From Amanita rubescens (Eukaryota > Basidiomycota > Agaricomycetes > Agaricales > Amanitaceae): a stretch of 64,000 nt of DNA. The notes under the pieces are model-generated. The model was given only the letters and a program-made list of their open reading frames with translations, had not been told where the DNA came from and did no database searches. The position numbers were made by a program, and so were the translations under genes. This document shows, piece by piece, positions 47,501-56,321 of the stretch. Numbering within the stretch: the stretch's first letter is position 1; each line of letters begins with the position of its first letter. The stretch spans positions 62,001-126,000 of the forward strand of contig WION01000046.1 of assembly GCA_015039365.1 (NCBI GenBank). Direction: 5' to 3'.

Positions 47501-50351
47501 TAAATACCCAGGCTTCACATCCAAATACTCGAAAGTATGATACGTCTGGTTTTTTATTAAGAAGATTTTCCAGAGGGGTCTTCCATTTAGTCCGTTTTAG
47601 GGGAGTGCGGTTGTACACATGCACAGCCGTTCTGAATGAGAACTCCCACCAAGATTTCGGACATCCTGCGTCTAATCGCATAGCTTCAGCTTTGTCTGAC
47701 AAAGTCTGATTCATGCGTTCAACACGACCATTTTGTTGTGGGGTGTAAGGAGCTGTCTGTTGATGTTTAATTCCTTTGGATTTAAGGAATTCTTCAAAGG
47801 CTTTATTTACAAATTCCCCCCCTCGATCAGAACGGAGGTGAGAAATAGGTTGTTTAGGATCTACAAACTCATTATACCATCCGGTAAAATATTCTAGAGT
47901 TTGATCTTTGGTTTTTAATAAACCAATCCACGTATACGAGGTGAAATCGTCAACGATAACACCAATATATTTGTATTTGTGGTAAGATATGGCCGGTACG
48001 GTCATAAGATCCATATGGAGTAACTCGAAGGGACGAGTAGCTCTCTTCGAAGACAGTTTATAAGGTTTTGCCTTCATTTTGCCTTTTAGACAACCTTCAC
48101 AACGTAGTTTTCCTTCTGGAAGTGTAACTTCTTTCCATCCATTGACATTTAACGGTATCTTTGAGAAGACTTCGTTAGATGGATGACCAAAACGTTTATG
48201 CCAGGTCTCGTAGTCTAATAATTTTTCTATAGACTCTGCGTTTGGTTTCTTTGTCGGTCTTCCAAGAATTAATTTAGAATTCCTGTTGGCTAAGCCAGGA
48301 CCAGAAACCAGTGTAGGATTCATTATAATAATCCTACCTCGAGCGTAAACTAATGTATCATCGGGCATAAGATAATGTCCTTCGATACACGTTCTACCCG
48401 AGTCTGTAAAGGAAAAGACTACCATTTTTTCATCTTGTTTACAAGTTAATCCTTGTCGGATCAATCTGCCGTTTGAAATCAAGCGTGCAGTTGCCCGTGG
48501 CATATATAATACCGGGAAGAGCTTTACGAGTGTTACTTCTCCTGTGGATAACTTGTGTTCAAGAATAACTGTGCCAAGTCCCTCAAGACGGTCTAAACCA
48601 TTAGCAGTTTTAACACTGTGGTTTTCATTTGCAGGAAATTCTCTGTATTCAGAGAAGTCTTTCCTACTAAAGGTAAAGTGATCGGATGCACCGGAGTCAC
48701 ACATCCATAGTGTATCTCCAGTACGTTTCTCAACACATTCCGGACAGGGACATGTTGGATGTACTTTATCCTTGAATTTTCTTTTATTGACTGCTAAACA
48801 TGTAAAAGGTTTCTTAAACATGTTACCAATATTATATGATCGCTCGATCATATTTGCATTATAAATGGCTGTATCACACGACTTATCTCTTACGAGGCAG
48901 TTTTCGTCTAAATTTTCTTTATAATTTATACTATCATATAGTACAGATTGTTCAAAGAAGGAATTTATAGTACGACGATGATGTCCCAATTTAGGGAACA
49001 CCATTTTCATCGCTGCCTCTATAAAGAGAAAGTTAGCCATTTCCAGCTTCTTAATGGTTTCATACCATTGTTCGCCGTTATCTTCATAGTAATAATCGTC
49101 ATAATATAGTTCAGCTTCCTGATCTATATCCATGTTTTTGTAATCGATATCGTCTGACGATATCCCCATTCCTCGATTCGATTTATAGGACTCAAAGTCC
49201 AGTTCATCCTTTTCTCTTTGTTTGCCTTTACTAGAGCCGGCAACTGGCTCAGTGATGTCATAAGGCCCAATACGGGCGACGGTATGTGCAGAACTCATAG
49301 TATGTTCTGCTGCTTTGGCAGCCTTCTTCTCGGCTGCATCTGCCTTTCGGCGTTCTCGGTTCCTCTCCCAGTTAGGACCACGTGTTTGGCCCTCAACTTT
49401 ACCCGGCCAATTTTGATTTGCCGGAGGAGCAGTAGGAGCCGGTGTTTGAGCGCCTTGTGGAGGCCTAGAATAAGGCCTCCCCCCACGTCCACGACCTGCT
49501 CCGCGGCCACGTCCGCGAGCACGTCCTCGTCCTCGACCACGTACTTGTTGCCATGGTTGCTGCTGTTGTTGCGACGTATTGGCCGTCGCGGCAGATTCAG
49601 GGTGCCTACGGCGCCACTCATTCTGGATTAAGGGAAGTATCCCTTGGATCGTAAGATCCGATGGTTCTGTTGTAGCTAGAACCACAGCGGCAAAATTGTC
49701 CCAATGACGGGGGACGGCTGAAAGTACAATCATTGCCTGTACGTTTTCAGGCAATACGATTCCGCTAGATGATAGGCGGTTTATTATGGCAAGGAGGTCG
49801 TTTAAGGATTGTGTGGGATCCTTTCTATCTTGAAACTTCCAAGTAACGGCTAATTGGAAGTCATTATAAATACCGGCAGACGTTGTCACACCGTATTGAT
49901 TTGCTAAATTCCGCCATAAGACTCTGGCGGCATTTACTTCTGAATTGATCTGCTGGATAGTAGCAGAACATTTCATATTTATGGATCCAAGGATGCGATC
50001 ATCCTCGACAACCCAATCATCAAAAGCCTTTTTGACGGCCTTTGCATCATCAACCATTTGTTGGGTGATAGCCGGTTCACCCTCAACGGCTGGGATTGCA
50101 GGTGTTGCTGGATGTGCACCATGTGCGGCAGTTGCTGCTACCGCAGGTTGTGCAGTTATGGCTGCACGAACACCTGTATCAATGAAGAATTGTTGTAGCG
50201 GAGTAATCCGCGGAGGATGAACATAATCATCCTTAAGGTACTGGAATAGTCCCTTTGTTTGTAATAGAAAACGCATCATGCGTTCCCATTCTTTGTAATT
50301 AGTTCCATTCAAAACGGGAATGGAACTAGGAATCGTCAAGTCATTAGACAT
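44505..50351 (-). CDS. Copia Gag-Pol polyprotein, 1948 residues, intact
   Basis: The single frame starts at the ATG at 50351. Residues 1-250 are Gag (NYKEWERMMRFLLQTKG, LPENVQAM), and an Arg-Gly-rich stretch at about 270-292 replaces the usual CCHC zinc knuckle. Protease is at about 548-650 (WMCDSGASDHF), the gag-pre-integrase zinc part at about 713-763 (H..H..C..C), and integrase at about 770-930 with Asp781 (HMDLM), Asp842 (SDRGGEF) and Glu878 (QQNGRVERMNQ). Reverse transcriptase includes DVKTAFLYGDLDEDI and LYVDDILF, and RNase H includes ADADWAADRNTRRS and LSSTEAEYISLS. Pol order PR-IN-RT-RH is that of copia. A long Asp/Arg-rich linker lies between integrase and RT. All catalytic residues seen are intact. 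Confidence 0.95.
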   Translation of the reverse strand: MSNDLTIPSSIPVLNGTNYKEWERMMRFLLQTKGLFQYLKDDYVHPPRITPLQQFFIDTGVRAAITAQPAVAATAAHGAHPATPAIPAVEGEPAITQQMVDDAKAVKKAFDDWVVEDDRILGSINMKCSATIQQINSEVNAARVLWRNLANQYGVTTSAGIYNDFQLAVTWKFQDRKDPTQSLNDLLAIINRLSSSGIVLPENVQAMIVLSAVPRHWDNFAAVVLATTEPSDLTIQGILPLIQNEWRRRHPESAATANTSQQQQQPWQQVRGRGRGRARGRGRGAGRGRGGRPYSRPPQGAQTPAPTAPPANQNWPGKVEGQTRGPNWERNRERRKADAAEKKAAKAAEHTMSSAHTVARIGPYDITEPVAGSSKGKQREKDELDFESYKSNRGMGISSDDIDYKNMDIDQEAELYYDDYYYEDNGEQWYETIKKLEMANFLFIEAAMKMVFPKLGHHRRTINSFFEQSVLYDSINYKENLDENCLVRDKSCDTAIYNANMIERSYNIGNMFKKPFTCLAVNKRKFKDKVHPTCPCPECVEKRTGDTLWMCDSGASDHFTFSRKDFSEYREFPANENHSVKTANGLDRLEGLGTVILEHKLSTGEVTLVKLFPVLYMPRATARLISNGRLIRQGLTCKQDEKMVVFSFTDSGRTCIEGHYLMPDDTLVYARGRIIIMNPTLVSGPGLANRNSKLILGRPTKKPNAESIEKLLDYETWHKRFGHPSNEVFSKIPLNVNGWKEVTLPEGKLRCEGCLKGKMKAKPYKLSSKRATRPFELLHMDLMTVPAISYHKYKYIGVIVDDFTSYTWIGLLKTKDQTLEYFTGWYNEFVDPKQPISHLRSDRGGEFVNKAFEEFLKSKGIKHQQTAPYTPQQNGRVERMNQTLSDKAEAMRLDAGCPKSWWEFSFRTAVHVYNRTPLKRTKWKTPLENLLNKKPDVSYFRVFGCEAWVFIPDQRRPDKLSEKSVLCTFVGYESGTKGYRFMTSTNTLVISSQATFFENRFPRKGKTADIITEDLGPIWEAIPQEEPNRPPQNLDLDDLLPENRRRSPSRRRSPGLDRRGASPDRQQSDPSDDSNDDDDGDEFADRRRDFLDDDIRKQREEREQERHDNYRRQRDDWKKGQGIDKQSRLRDQFKRQMSDMFKKRKTPEPFRRTPSPQIKEETPVPSRPITPIPYVSRPPSPRSPMDEDNPFSLNQRDRDEIENPFMTDREFDQFEQRQRDRFREFAQRPRPPPPIISDPGPPSVQIGPRRSGRFPVPRVQRDNAYGDKTPAQIEAEIQQKRDALREQLKDKTPSSSTQDPPSADRNPDRMNESASLLKEIFALKSELKSAEHDHLTRMINESGNEFLHFLLKAAVPLVDNIPYDYRDISKMRSSNPQLYKQWKIAMDDEFKSLQSRDIWELVDLPKGRNLIRCRWVFDLKTDGRKKARVVAKGFSQRPGLDYDETFSPVARYETIRILLATSVLENWDIQALDVKTAFLYGDLDEDIYMAQPEGFVVKGQESKVYRLRKAIYGLKQASYAWNKQADKSLKSLHFERCLSDSGVYVRKGKNTITICILYVDDILFMGNDDSTIVSIKKKFMEMWECRDLGKIKEYLRIQVNYNRDLGFLVIDQGPYALKVVKRFGLENCKSVRTPLPAGYAPIKNEGECTPQERSYYQQIIGSLLYLALGTRPDIIYAVILMSQFSSNPSQEHIQKALYIVKYIAHTLNVKIVYSAKGNNKFRAYADADWAADRNTRRSINGYVLMLAGGAVAWTSRKQKTVALSSTEAEYISLSDAARQIAWVENLFYEIGAPIKSILLSVDNQGAIFWAQNPAQEHRSKHIDIRYHFVRELIETKKVVLEYIPTNEQNADLMTKNLSFEKVKFFRERLGLSLEEYPTSTNTLIKRPDRLETEEIRDLTKFILDWQNLELDGIDRLSHRKLMELLDGLIDQQESDIDPFYDENIIDFK

Positions 50352-50354
50352 TTT

Positions 50355-50937
50355 TTAGACGAGGAAGGCGGAGGTGAAGATTATGATATAGGCGGTTAGA
50401 AGACGCCAAAAGAAACGGAAGTTTCTTTGATTTTCGAGGTTTTCGACCTCTTGGTTATCTCTTTCGAGATTACGGCGTGTACGCCTATTTGCTATGTGTT
50501 GGGCTACTGAGGTGCCCCTGGGTGGAATCCAAAGATCTAAGGTGGGCGGAACACCTTCTTCAATAGCTTCTTGTCGACGACGATGTATTATTTCGTCTTG
50601 CAAGGTACGACCGTTTCTAAGTCGCGCGGCTAGGAAGTGATCTCTTCGATCGTGAACTGTGACAGGTCCACGAGTTGTGACACCGAATCTGGTGTCAGGG
50701 TTGACAACACGAACTATCGTCCTAGTATAGGACAAAGATGGAATTGGTGCCGGTGTATCAATAAAAGTTCGGTTCCCTAAAGTTAAGGGAAACGGTGGGA
50801 TTGGAGCGTCGTAAGAAGGAGGTAATCTCCGGGCAGGAGGAAATGATTCTCCTTCGGGTTCGTAAACTGGTAGCGGAGTACTAGTTTCGGAATCCAGTTT
50901 TTCTTTCCTAAAAGAGAATTTAATGAGCTTAAAGCTT
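50355..50937 (-). CDS. Extra open frame between 5' LTR and gag, with a C-terminal hydrophobic segment
   Basis: A frame of about 194 codons ends three bases before the gag-pol ATG. It is Pro-rich at first (ESFPPARRLPPSYDAPIPPF), then basic (RRQEAIEE, RRTRRNLERDN), and ends in FFWRLLTAYIIIFTSAFLV, a likely membrane anchor. It has no ATG. An acceptor-like CTCTTTTAG at about 50915 suggests an upstream exon joined by splicing, which I could not identify. I know no standard copia product of this kind; its absence of stops is the main support. Confidence 0.4.
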
Positions 50938-51790
50938 AATTAAAGCTAAAAGTCTAATTCGTCTTTATTAAGTTACCAGGGTGCCATAGACTAGAATGTC
51001 AGACTATATAGAGTTCCTCGATTACGAGTACAGTCCATATTCGGTTAAACCAACCGACCCTGAGTAACTTAGTTACAAGCCAAGCTTTGATAAAGCTCAG
51101 GTCCACAGGTCCACTCGGTCTTGAAAGCTCGGATTATCCCTGAATGCTGTAAATGACATGCAAAGTCAATCGCTGGCTCAAGCGCTCTTGGGCGAACCAC
51201 GGTTTTACCCGTTGCGATTGTAAATAGAAATAATGTCTGGTCCATAAACCCCCCAGACCATTATGTAAGCACGACCGGTAACCAATATGAAACTTCTAAA
51301 TGGGATTATGGGATCACCATAGAGCCCAAACTTAGAATGATCCTAACGATCATTCCGACTAAAGGAGTCCCTAAGGGCGCATCCTTAATAGACTGCGTGT
51401 ACCACCCTCAATGAGGTGTCAGCACGTCCTTTATACTAGAAGTTTCTATATACGAGCCATATTGTATTATAAAGCCTCTAGGGGCTTATGATGTTATATC
51501 GTGCATGAATACCCCAGTCACATCACAGAGGGCAAGTATAACTCTGTGGGGGTCGACGTTGCCATGCCAGCGTCGAGAAACATAGGAAGTACCCTTATCC
51601 CTGGGTGTCTAGGAGATCCCCCTAAAGCCCTAGGGTCCGGGCGCATGTCATTAGCGCATATGCCATATCAAGGATTAGTGATATCAAGATGATAAGACCA
51701 TATCAGGCTCGCTGCGATACTATACCAGTGGGACATCATGTCGGATGACGAGCAAGCGAGCGGCGATGTGGGTCCTGGCAATATCGACGG

Positions 51791-51804
51791 CGGGGCCCAT
51801 AACC
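51791..51804 (-). other. Copia primer-binding site (initiator-tRNA anticodon-arm type)
   Basis: Directly after the 5' LTR the minus strand reads GGTTATGGGCCCCG. This matches the complement of the anticodon arm of eukaryotic initiator methionine tRNA (GGGCCCATAACC), the half-tRNA primer known from Drosophila copia and yeast Ty5. Confidence 0.7.
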
Positions 51805-52211
51805 TGACGAAGAAGACAGGTCTACGCGAGAGCGTGTCCACAGCATGAGCAGGTGCAATAGCTTACCTATTGCGATATAGTCTTAGCACTACTCTTCGGC
51901 GTAGTAGTGATAGTAAGAGGAAGAGAATGGATTGTCCTATTCTACGATACAGGACAGGTTTATATACTAAGAGAGAACAAATATGTGTCTACATATGTGT
52001 AAGCGTATAGTATAGATGAGAAGATATGGCGTGCTAAGCACACCATAAGGTGTGATCATGAGTCTATCATGATGTCACCATGATATCATAATGAAGTCAT
52101 TATGATGTCATCTCTATGTCATACATAAAGGATGACGCTAGCGATATGAGTAACATTGATTGTAGTCAATCAGTAGTTAATCATTCTATAAATATAATTC
52201 TATATTTAACA
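51805..52211 (-). repeat. Copia LTR, 5' copy relative to the element
   Basis: 407 bp, identical to 44076-44482. Confidence 0.93.
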
Positions 52212-52216
52212 CAGAG

Positions 52217-52690
52217 CAGGAAAAAAGTGGGCCACAGGTGGATGGTGATGATGATAGTGGTGGTGATGGTGTTGGTATTGATTGGCACAGATGATGTTTT
52301 TAAATGGTTTGTAGTTATTTAGATTCACTGTTATGTCACAGCATTGTAGTGCAACAGATTTATGTTGCCGTTACAGTAATGACAAATGAGCAGGGAGTGA
52401 GCAGGACTCCACAGGGACTCCTGTCCAGTCCTTGCAATTTTTACTTGCTACTTTTTTGCTTTGAACCAGGAGTGAGCAGGACTCCACAGGGACTCCTGGT
52501 CCACTCCTTGTGGGATGACTCCTGGCATTTTTCGCTTTTTTGCAGTCAATGAGGAGTGAACAGGGAGTGAACAAGGAGTCCACAAGGAGTCCTTGTCCAC
52601 TCCTGGCATTTTATGTCAATTTATCAGGAGTCTACAGGGAGTCCTGAGGAGTCCTGAGGAGTCCGGGAGTCCACAAGGACATGTGGGGGA
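52217..52690. repeat. Right end of the TIR element: GGAGTCC word cluster
   Basis: Repeated CAGGAGTGAGCAGGACTCCA-type and GTCCTGAGGAGTCCTGAGGA-type sequence, forming many small inverted pairs. It is preceded by a short GGTGATGGTG minisatellite (52240-52275). Confidence 0.7.
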
Positions 52691-52695
52691 GGGTA

Positions 52696-53251
52696 AAGTG
52701 TTGTTCTCAAGCAAGGTTCTCTTGTCTTCTCGACTCGCCGTGAAGGAGGAAGTGATAACAGCACGATGACCCCAACCAGTAAGTCTTGCTGTGTTCACTA
52801 GTAATGCAAAACAACGAGTCTTACTCATATGTCGTTACTATTAATAGAAAATCGCCCTCGTACTAGTCTCCATGCAGCAAAACCAGCTGACGTTGCAGGT
52901 GGTTCAAAACAATCGGCATATTTCCCGTCCTCTTATGGTTTCAACGATACAGGTATGCCTATACCCTTCCTCTGAACTACTTTTCTTCATGCCATATGTC
53001 GTTTAGTGGCAATATACGATGTCAGAGATAAACCTGATTTTCGGGTTACGCCGTCATCTCTGAAAACTCTCCATCAATTACTGCACTTTCGGAAGGACAA
53101 GATCGATCCTACAGACAACAAATACATTGCAACTGTAGGTTATAGTCTAAGCAGCTGGACCAGATCCCGTAGTCAAAACGAGTTCTGCGTTTCGATGAAC
53201 ATATTATTCATCATTATATTAGCCAAAAGACCAGATGAGGACGCCGTTTGA
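52696..53251 (+). pseudogene. Probable 3' part of the interrupted host gene
   Basis: Exon-like pieces continue after the TIR element: a stretch ending DNSTMTPT before GTAAGT (about 52783), an exon with RPRTSLHAAKPADVAGG and AYFPSSYGFNDT (about 52850-52951), an intron (GTATGC..GTTTAG) and a last exon with DKPDFRVTPSSLKTLHQLLHF ending at 53251. Splice sites are good. Joining to the 5' part at 42280 is an inference from strand, order and adjacency; the frame across the junction is not settled. Confidence 0.4.
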
Positions 53252-53605
53252 TTAAACCATATGACTGCTAACTAGAATCGCCTCATTGTTGTCGAATAGA
53301 ATGGTCTCAATATATTTCTTTGACTTGGTCTATTTTCTCATCAGCGATTTTAATCGGTCCTTTTCCAGATGCCTGAATTCGATGATTCATCGCAGTCATT
53401 CCCTGTAGTACAACGAGTGAAAGAGAAACTTGAAAATCAGAATTTCAAAAGTTGGTCTTAGTAATTAATAGTAGTCACGACGAATATTCATCTTTGTAAA
53501 TCGAAACTTTACATGTCTTACTGTCGCAAATGGTTTGAAACAAGAGATGGTCAAGGAAAACTTTGTTGAGTCGGACAGTGGAAAGCTGAGCGTGCACTCT
53601 CAACA
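53252..53605. other. Non-coding stretch before the second copia element; possible LTR remnant at its right end
   Basis: The right end reads CTCTCAACA followed by CTCCCCCTCA, which on the minus strand is a purine tract followed by TGTTGAGAG, the pattern of a 3' LTR start. I could not define the other LTR end. Confidence 0.35.
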
Positions 53606-53612
53606 CTCCCCC

Positions 53613-53882
53613 TCAATCCGAGGCTAGTCCAAGACTCCGTACGTGAGCTTGGTGAGCTTCTTTTGGCAACGCTTTCGTCAAAACGTCGGCCGTCATCTGA
53701 TCTGTTGGACAATAAAGAATCATAATCTGATTCTCAACTATTTTCTCACGGATGAAGTGTAACTTGGGATTGAAATGTTTCGACCGTCGATGAAACTGGG
53801 GATTAGCTGCAAGAGCTATGATCCCTTGATTGTCTTCGTAGATTGGGGTAGGATGTTGAGGAAGTCTCAGCTCGTCAAGCAA
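53613..53882 (-). pseudogene. Copia-2 RNase H C-terminal piece
   Basis: LDELRLPQHPTPIYEDNQGI, RRSKHFNPKLHFIREKI and TDQMTADVLTKAL are the end of a copia RNase H. A TGA at about 53890 (a Trp codon in related elements) separates it from the RT piece. Confidence 0.8.
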
Positions 53883-53891
53883 GGTACGTGA

Positions 53892-55337
53892 TCAAACAAC
53901 TTCTTGTGTCGTCTCTGTTAACGCTAGACACTCAGCTTCGGTAGTCGATAAAGCTGTTAAGCCTTGCTTCCGGGATTCCCATGTGATATCACCGCCTGCT
54001 GAGATGAATACATAGCCTGTGACGGATTTCCCGTCTGACTCGCTGTTAAAACTCGCGTCCGAGTATCCACAAAGTAAGTACTTCTTATCTGGGTTATCAG
54101 ACCTGATATAAGTTATGCCTAACATCTTGGGCCTTTTCAGGTAACGCAATAGCAGCTTAGCAGCTTTCCAAAGGGCTTGGCCAGGCCTCCTGATATAAAC
54201 TGCTAGCTTCCGTACCGTGTATGCGATATCCACTCGAGTCATATTATACTTTGCGAGTAAGTTATCGATGTGATGCGCCTGACTGATTTTCAATGTGCCA
54301 CGTGTATGGCTGCGGTCTATCTCAATTCTGACAATCTTTTGAGGTTCTCTCAAATCAGTAACCTCGAATACGGTCTTCAATTCCATTTTCAACTTCTGCA
54401 TTCCTTTTGCAGTATCCACAAATAGTAGCAGGTCATCTACCCATGCAGTCATGACTTCAATATGTTTATCATTTGCACGGATGTACGCGCACAGGTCAGC
54501 ATGGAGACGCTTAAAGCCTAGACCCTTCAAACGCGTGTCGAACTCTTTGTTCCATTCTCGCCCGGCTTGCTTCAAACCATATAAGGTTTTAATCAGTCGG
54601 CAAACCTTATCGGTCCCATCTTGGTAACCATCTGGTTGCCGCATATACACCTCTTCCTCGAGGTGTCCATTTAGGTAAGCACCCTTTATGTCCATCTGCG
54701 TAATCTCCTTGTCAAAAGTGACAGCAAGCGATAGCATGAGTCGAATGGTTTCCATCAGGATAACAGGAGCAAAAGTTTCGTAGAAGTCCATGCCTGGGAT
54801 TTGAGAATATCCCTTGGCGACAAAACGTGCTTTGTATTTCTCAAGTACACCGGTCTTGGAATATTTCCTATGGAAATCCCACTTGTTGCCAACGGGATGT
54901 CGTCCTTCAGGTAAGTCATCAAGGTTCCACGTCCCCATCTTCCGCAGCTGTTCTAATTCTGTCTCGATAGCCTTTTCCCATTCTGGCCATTCATCAGACT
55001 TCTTGGCCTCAGCTAGGGTTTTCGGGTTCTCAGGAGCTAACCCACTATCATTAAAGGCTGCGTAGACGATTTCGGAATAAAGGGACTGTTCACTGCTGAC
55101 AAAGGGATGACCAGACTTCATACGTTGGCGTTTCTGAGCTCGCTTATCAGTGTCTTCTTCGTCTTCTTCTTCGTCTAGAGTCGTATGAGGTCGTTTAGGG
55201 ATGCGGATGGTTAAAGGTCTGCTTTCTCTCTCCGTCTCCGATTCCTTCTCCTCTGAAACATGTAGATCTGACGATAATTGCCAAAGCGATTCGTTTTCAC
55301 CCAGACACTCCCCCTCGAATTGCGGAGAATTATCCAA
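53892..55337 (-). pseudogene. Copia-2 reverse transcriptase / RNase H piece
   Basis: 481 codons are open: the linker (RPLTIRIPKRPHTTLDEEED), RT start WEKAIETELEQLRKMGTW, FVAKGYSQIPGMDFYETFAPV, TQMDIKGAYLNGHLEEEVY, LYGLKQAGREWNKEFD, AWVDDLLLFVD and RNase H DASFNSESDGKSVTGYVF. The usual Y-V-D-D is W-V-D-D. It is joined to the integrase piece by a frameshift near 55390. Confidence 0.85.
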
Positions 55338-55389
55338 ATGAGGTAAGAAATGATAATTACGAGAAACCTTATGAACATCTCCTCTTGGA

Positions 55390-55925
55390 TCAAACTACAC
55401 CCTGGTTAAGAATGGATACGGGCGTTCCAAATTCCTGAAAAGAAGCAACATCAGGCCGTTTTCTGGACCAACGCTCTAAGGGCGTTTGGTGTGACAAAGT
55501 CCTCGTATACGCACGATTGCGTAAATAACCTGCATGAAGCACTGCAGTTCCCCATAAGATTTCGGGTAGATTTTTCTCGCAAAGCATAGCACGGATCAAG
55601 TCAGCAAGAGTACGATTGTATCGCTCGGCAGTGCCGTTTTGTTGTGGTGAATAAGGTGCGGTTGGATCTAAGAGGATTCCACGTTGATTAAGCCATGACT
55701 TCAGATAATTATTGATGTATCCTTTCCCGTTGTCAGCACGGATCGCTTTCGGAAGAAGACCGAGATGTCGTTCGATAAAGGCAAGATATCCCTTTACCAT
55801 TTCGGCAGCTTCTGACTTTCTGTTCAAAAGTTTGATCGTGCAATGACGGGAATAATCATCAATGAAAGTCATGTAATAACGAGCACCATTTGTAGCATTA
55901 AAACGAGCCGGTCCCCATACGTCGG
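55390..55925 (-). pseudogene. Copia-2 integrase, larger piece
   Basis: TDVWGPARFNATNGARYYMTFIDDYS, IRADNGKGYI and PQQNGTAERYNRTLADLIRAML keep the D, D, E residues. It is severed from its N-terminal part by the LTR at 55926-56321 and lost to a frameshift at its C-terminal end. Confidence 0.82.
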
Positions 55926-56321
55926 TGTAACGAGCCGATTCCGGCTACGTTGGAACCGATCTCCGAATCCTTCCGAAGCTCCCCGAAGCACTCTGAGCCT
56001 ATGCTCGACCCCGGAGGATGATCGTTTGTGTTCGGACGCATGCACAGGCCTCGGACTCAGTGCAGGAATTGTCACATGGTCACCTCGTGCCTCCGTAGTA
56101 TATATACCATTGTGTACGTAGTTGTATTAGCGAATTATCACCCCATCTGCGTTCCGAGTTTGATTCCTTCCGTTCCCTTCGTTCCTCGGTGCTTCGGACA
56201 CCTTCCACTCGTTCACCTTCATCTTCGGCACCCTCTCTGCACCCGAGACTCCCTTCGGACTGACCTCCGTAGTCCCTTTGGCCGAACGCACTTCCGCATT
56301 GGCCTTCTTCTGATCGTTTCA
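55926..56321. mobile_element. Solo LTR (gypsy-like) inserted in copia-2 integrase
   Basis: It begins TGTAACGAGCC and ends GATCGTTTCA (TG..CA with TGWAACGA inverted tips) and is flanked by TCGG (4-5 bp; the base next to it is ambiguous). Removing it plus one copy of the flank restores the integrase reading E-L-T-H-T-D-V-W-G. It is rich in CTTCGGA / TCCGAAG words and has TATATA at 56100. Confidence 0.75.

Larger units (their letters stand above)
44076..52211 (-). mobile_element. Full-length Ty1/copia LTR retrotransposon, 8.14 kb
   Basis: Two 407-bp LTRs (44076-44482 and 51805-52211) are identical by eye over their whole length. 5-bp duplications CAGAG lie at 44071-44075 and 52212-52216. One intact gag-pol frame is present on the minus strand. 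Identical LTRs, an open frame and intact duplications indicate a recent insertion that may still be mobile. Confidence 0.95.
42281..52693. mobile_element. TIR element with GGAGTC-rich ends, carrying a nested copia
   Basis: The ends are inverted repeats: left CCCTCCCCCACGCATTCCTT, right (reversed) CCCTCCCCCACATGTCCTTG. They are followed on both sides by many GGACTCC / GGAGTCC words (42295-42490 and 52385-52680). TA dinucleotides flank both ends, inside a TTTA..TAAA context, so the exact border is ambiguous by two bases. Without the copia it is about 2.27 kb. No transposase was found, so it would be non-autonomous. The internal part is A+T-rich with TGTCTGA words. Confidence 0.65.

Noticed and set aside
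49218..49631. Plus-strand frames opposite the copia Gag-Pol (also near 46451-46967 and 47026-47283)
   Set aside because: They mirror low-complexity codons of the intact minus-strand polyprotein and have no motifs of their own.
51000..51790. A structured RNA or separate gene in the long copia leader
   Set aside because: It lies between the 5' LTR and the pre-gag frame and shows no conserved motif; a leader or intron is the simpler reading.
42260..52710. Single undisputed reading frame joining both sides of the TIR element
   Set aside because: With a TA duplication the joined frame reaches a stop before the next donor; another frame stays open but does not fit a clean duplication, so continuity is left undecided.
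53461..53605. A complete 3' LTR for copia-2 matching 57804-57942
   Set aside because: Only the last few bases (CTCAACA) agree and the TGTTGGAGC start is missing, so the pair was not called.
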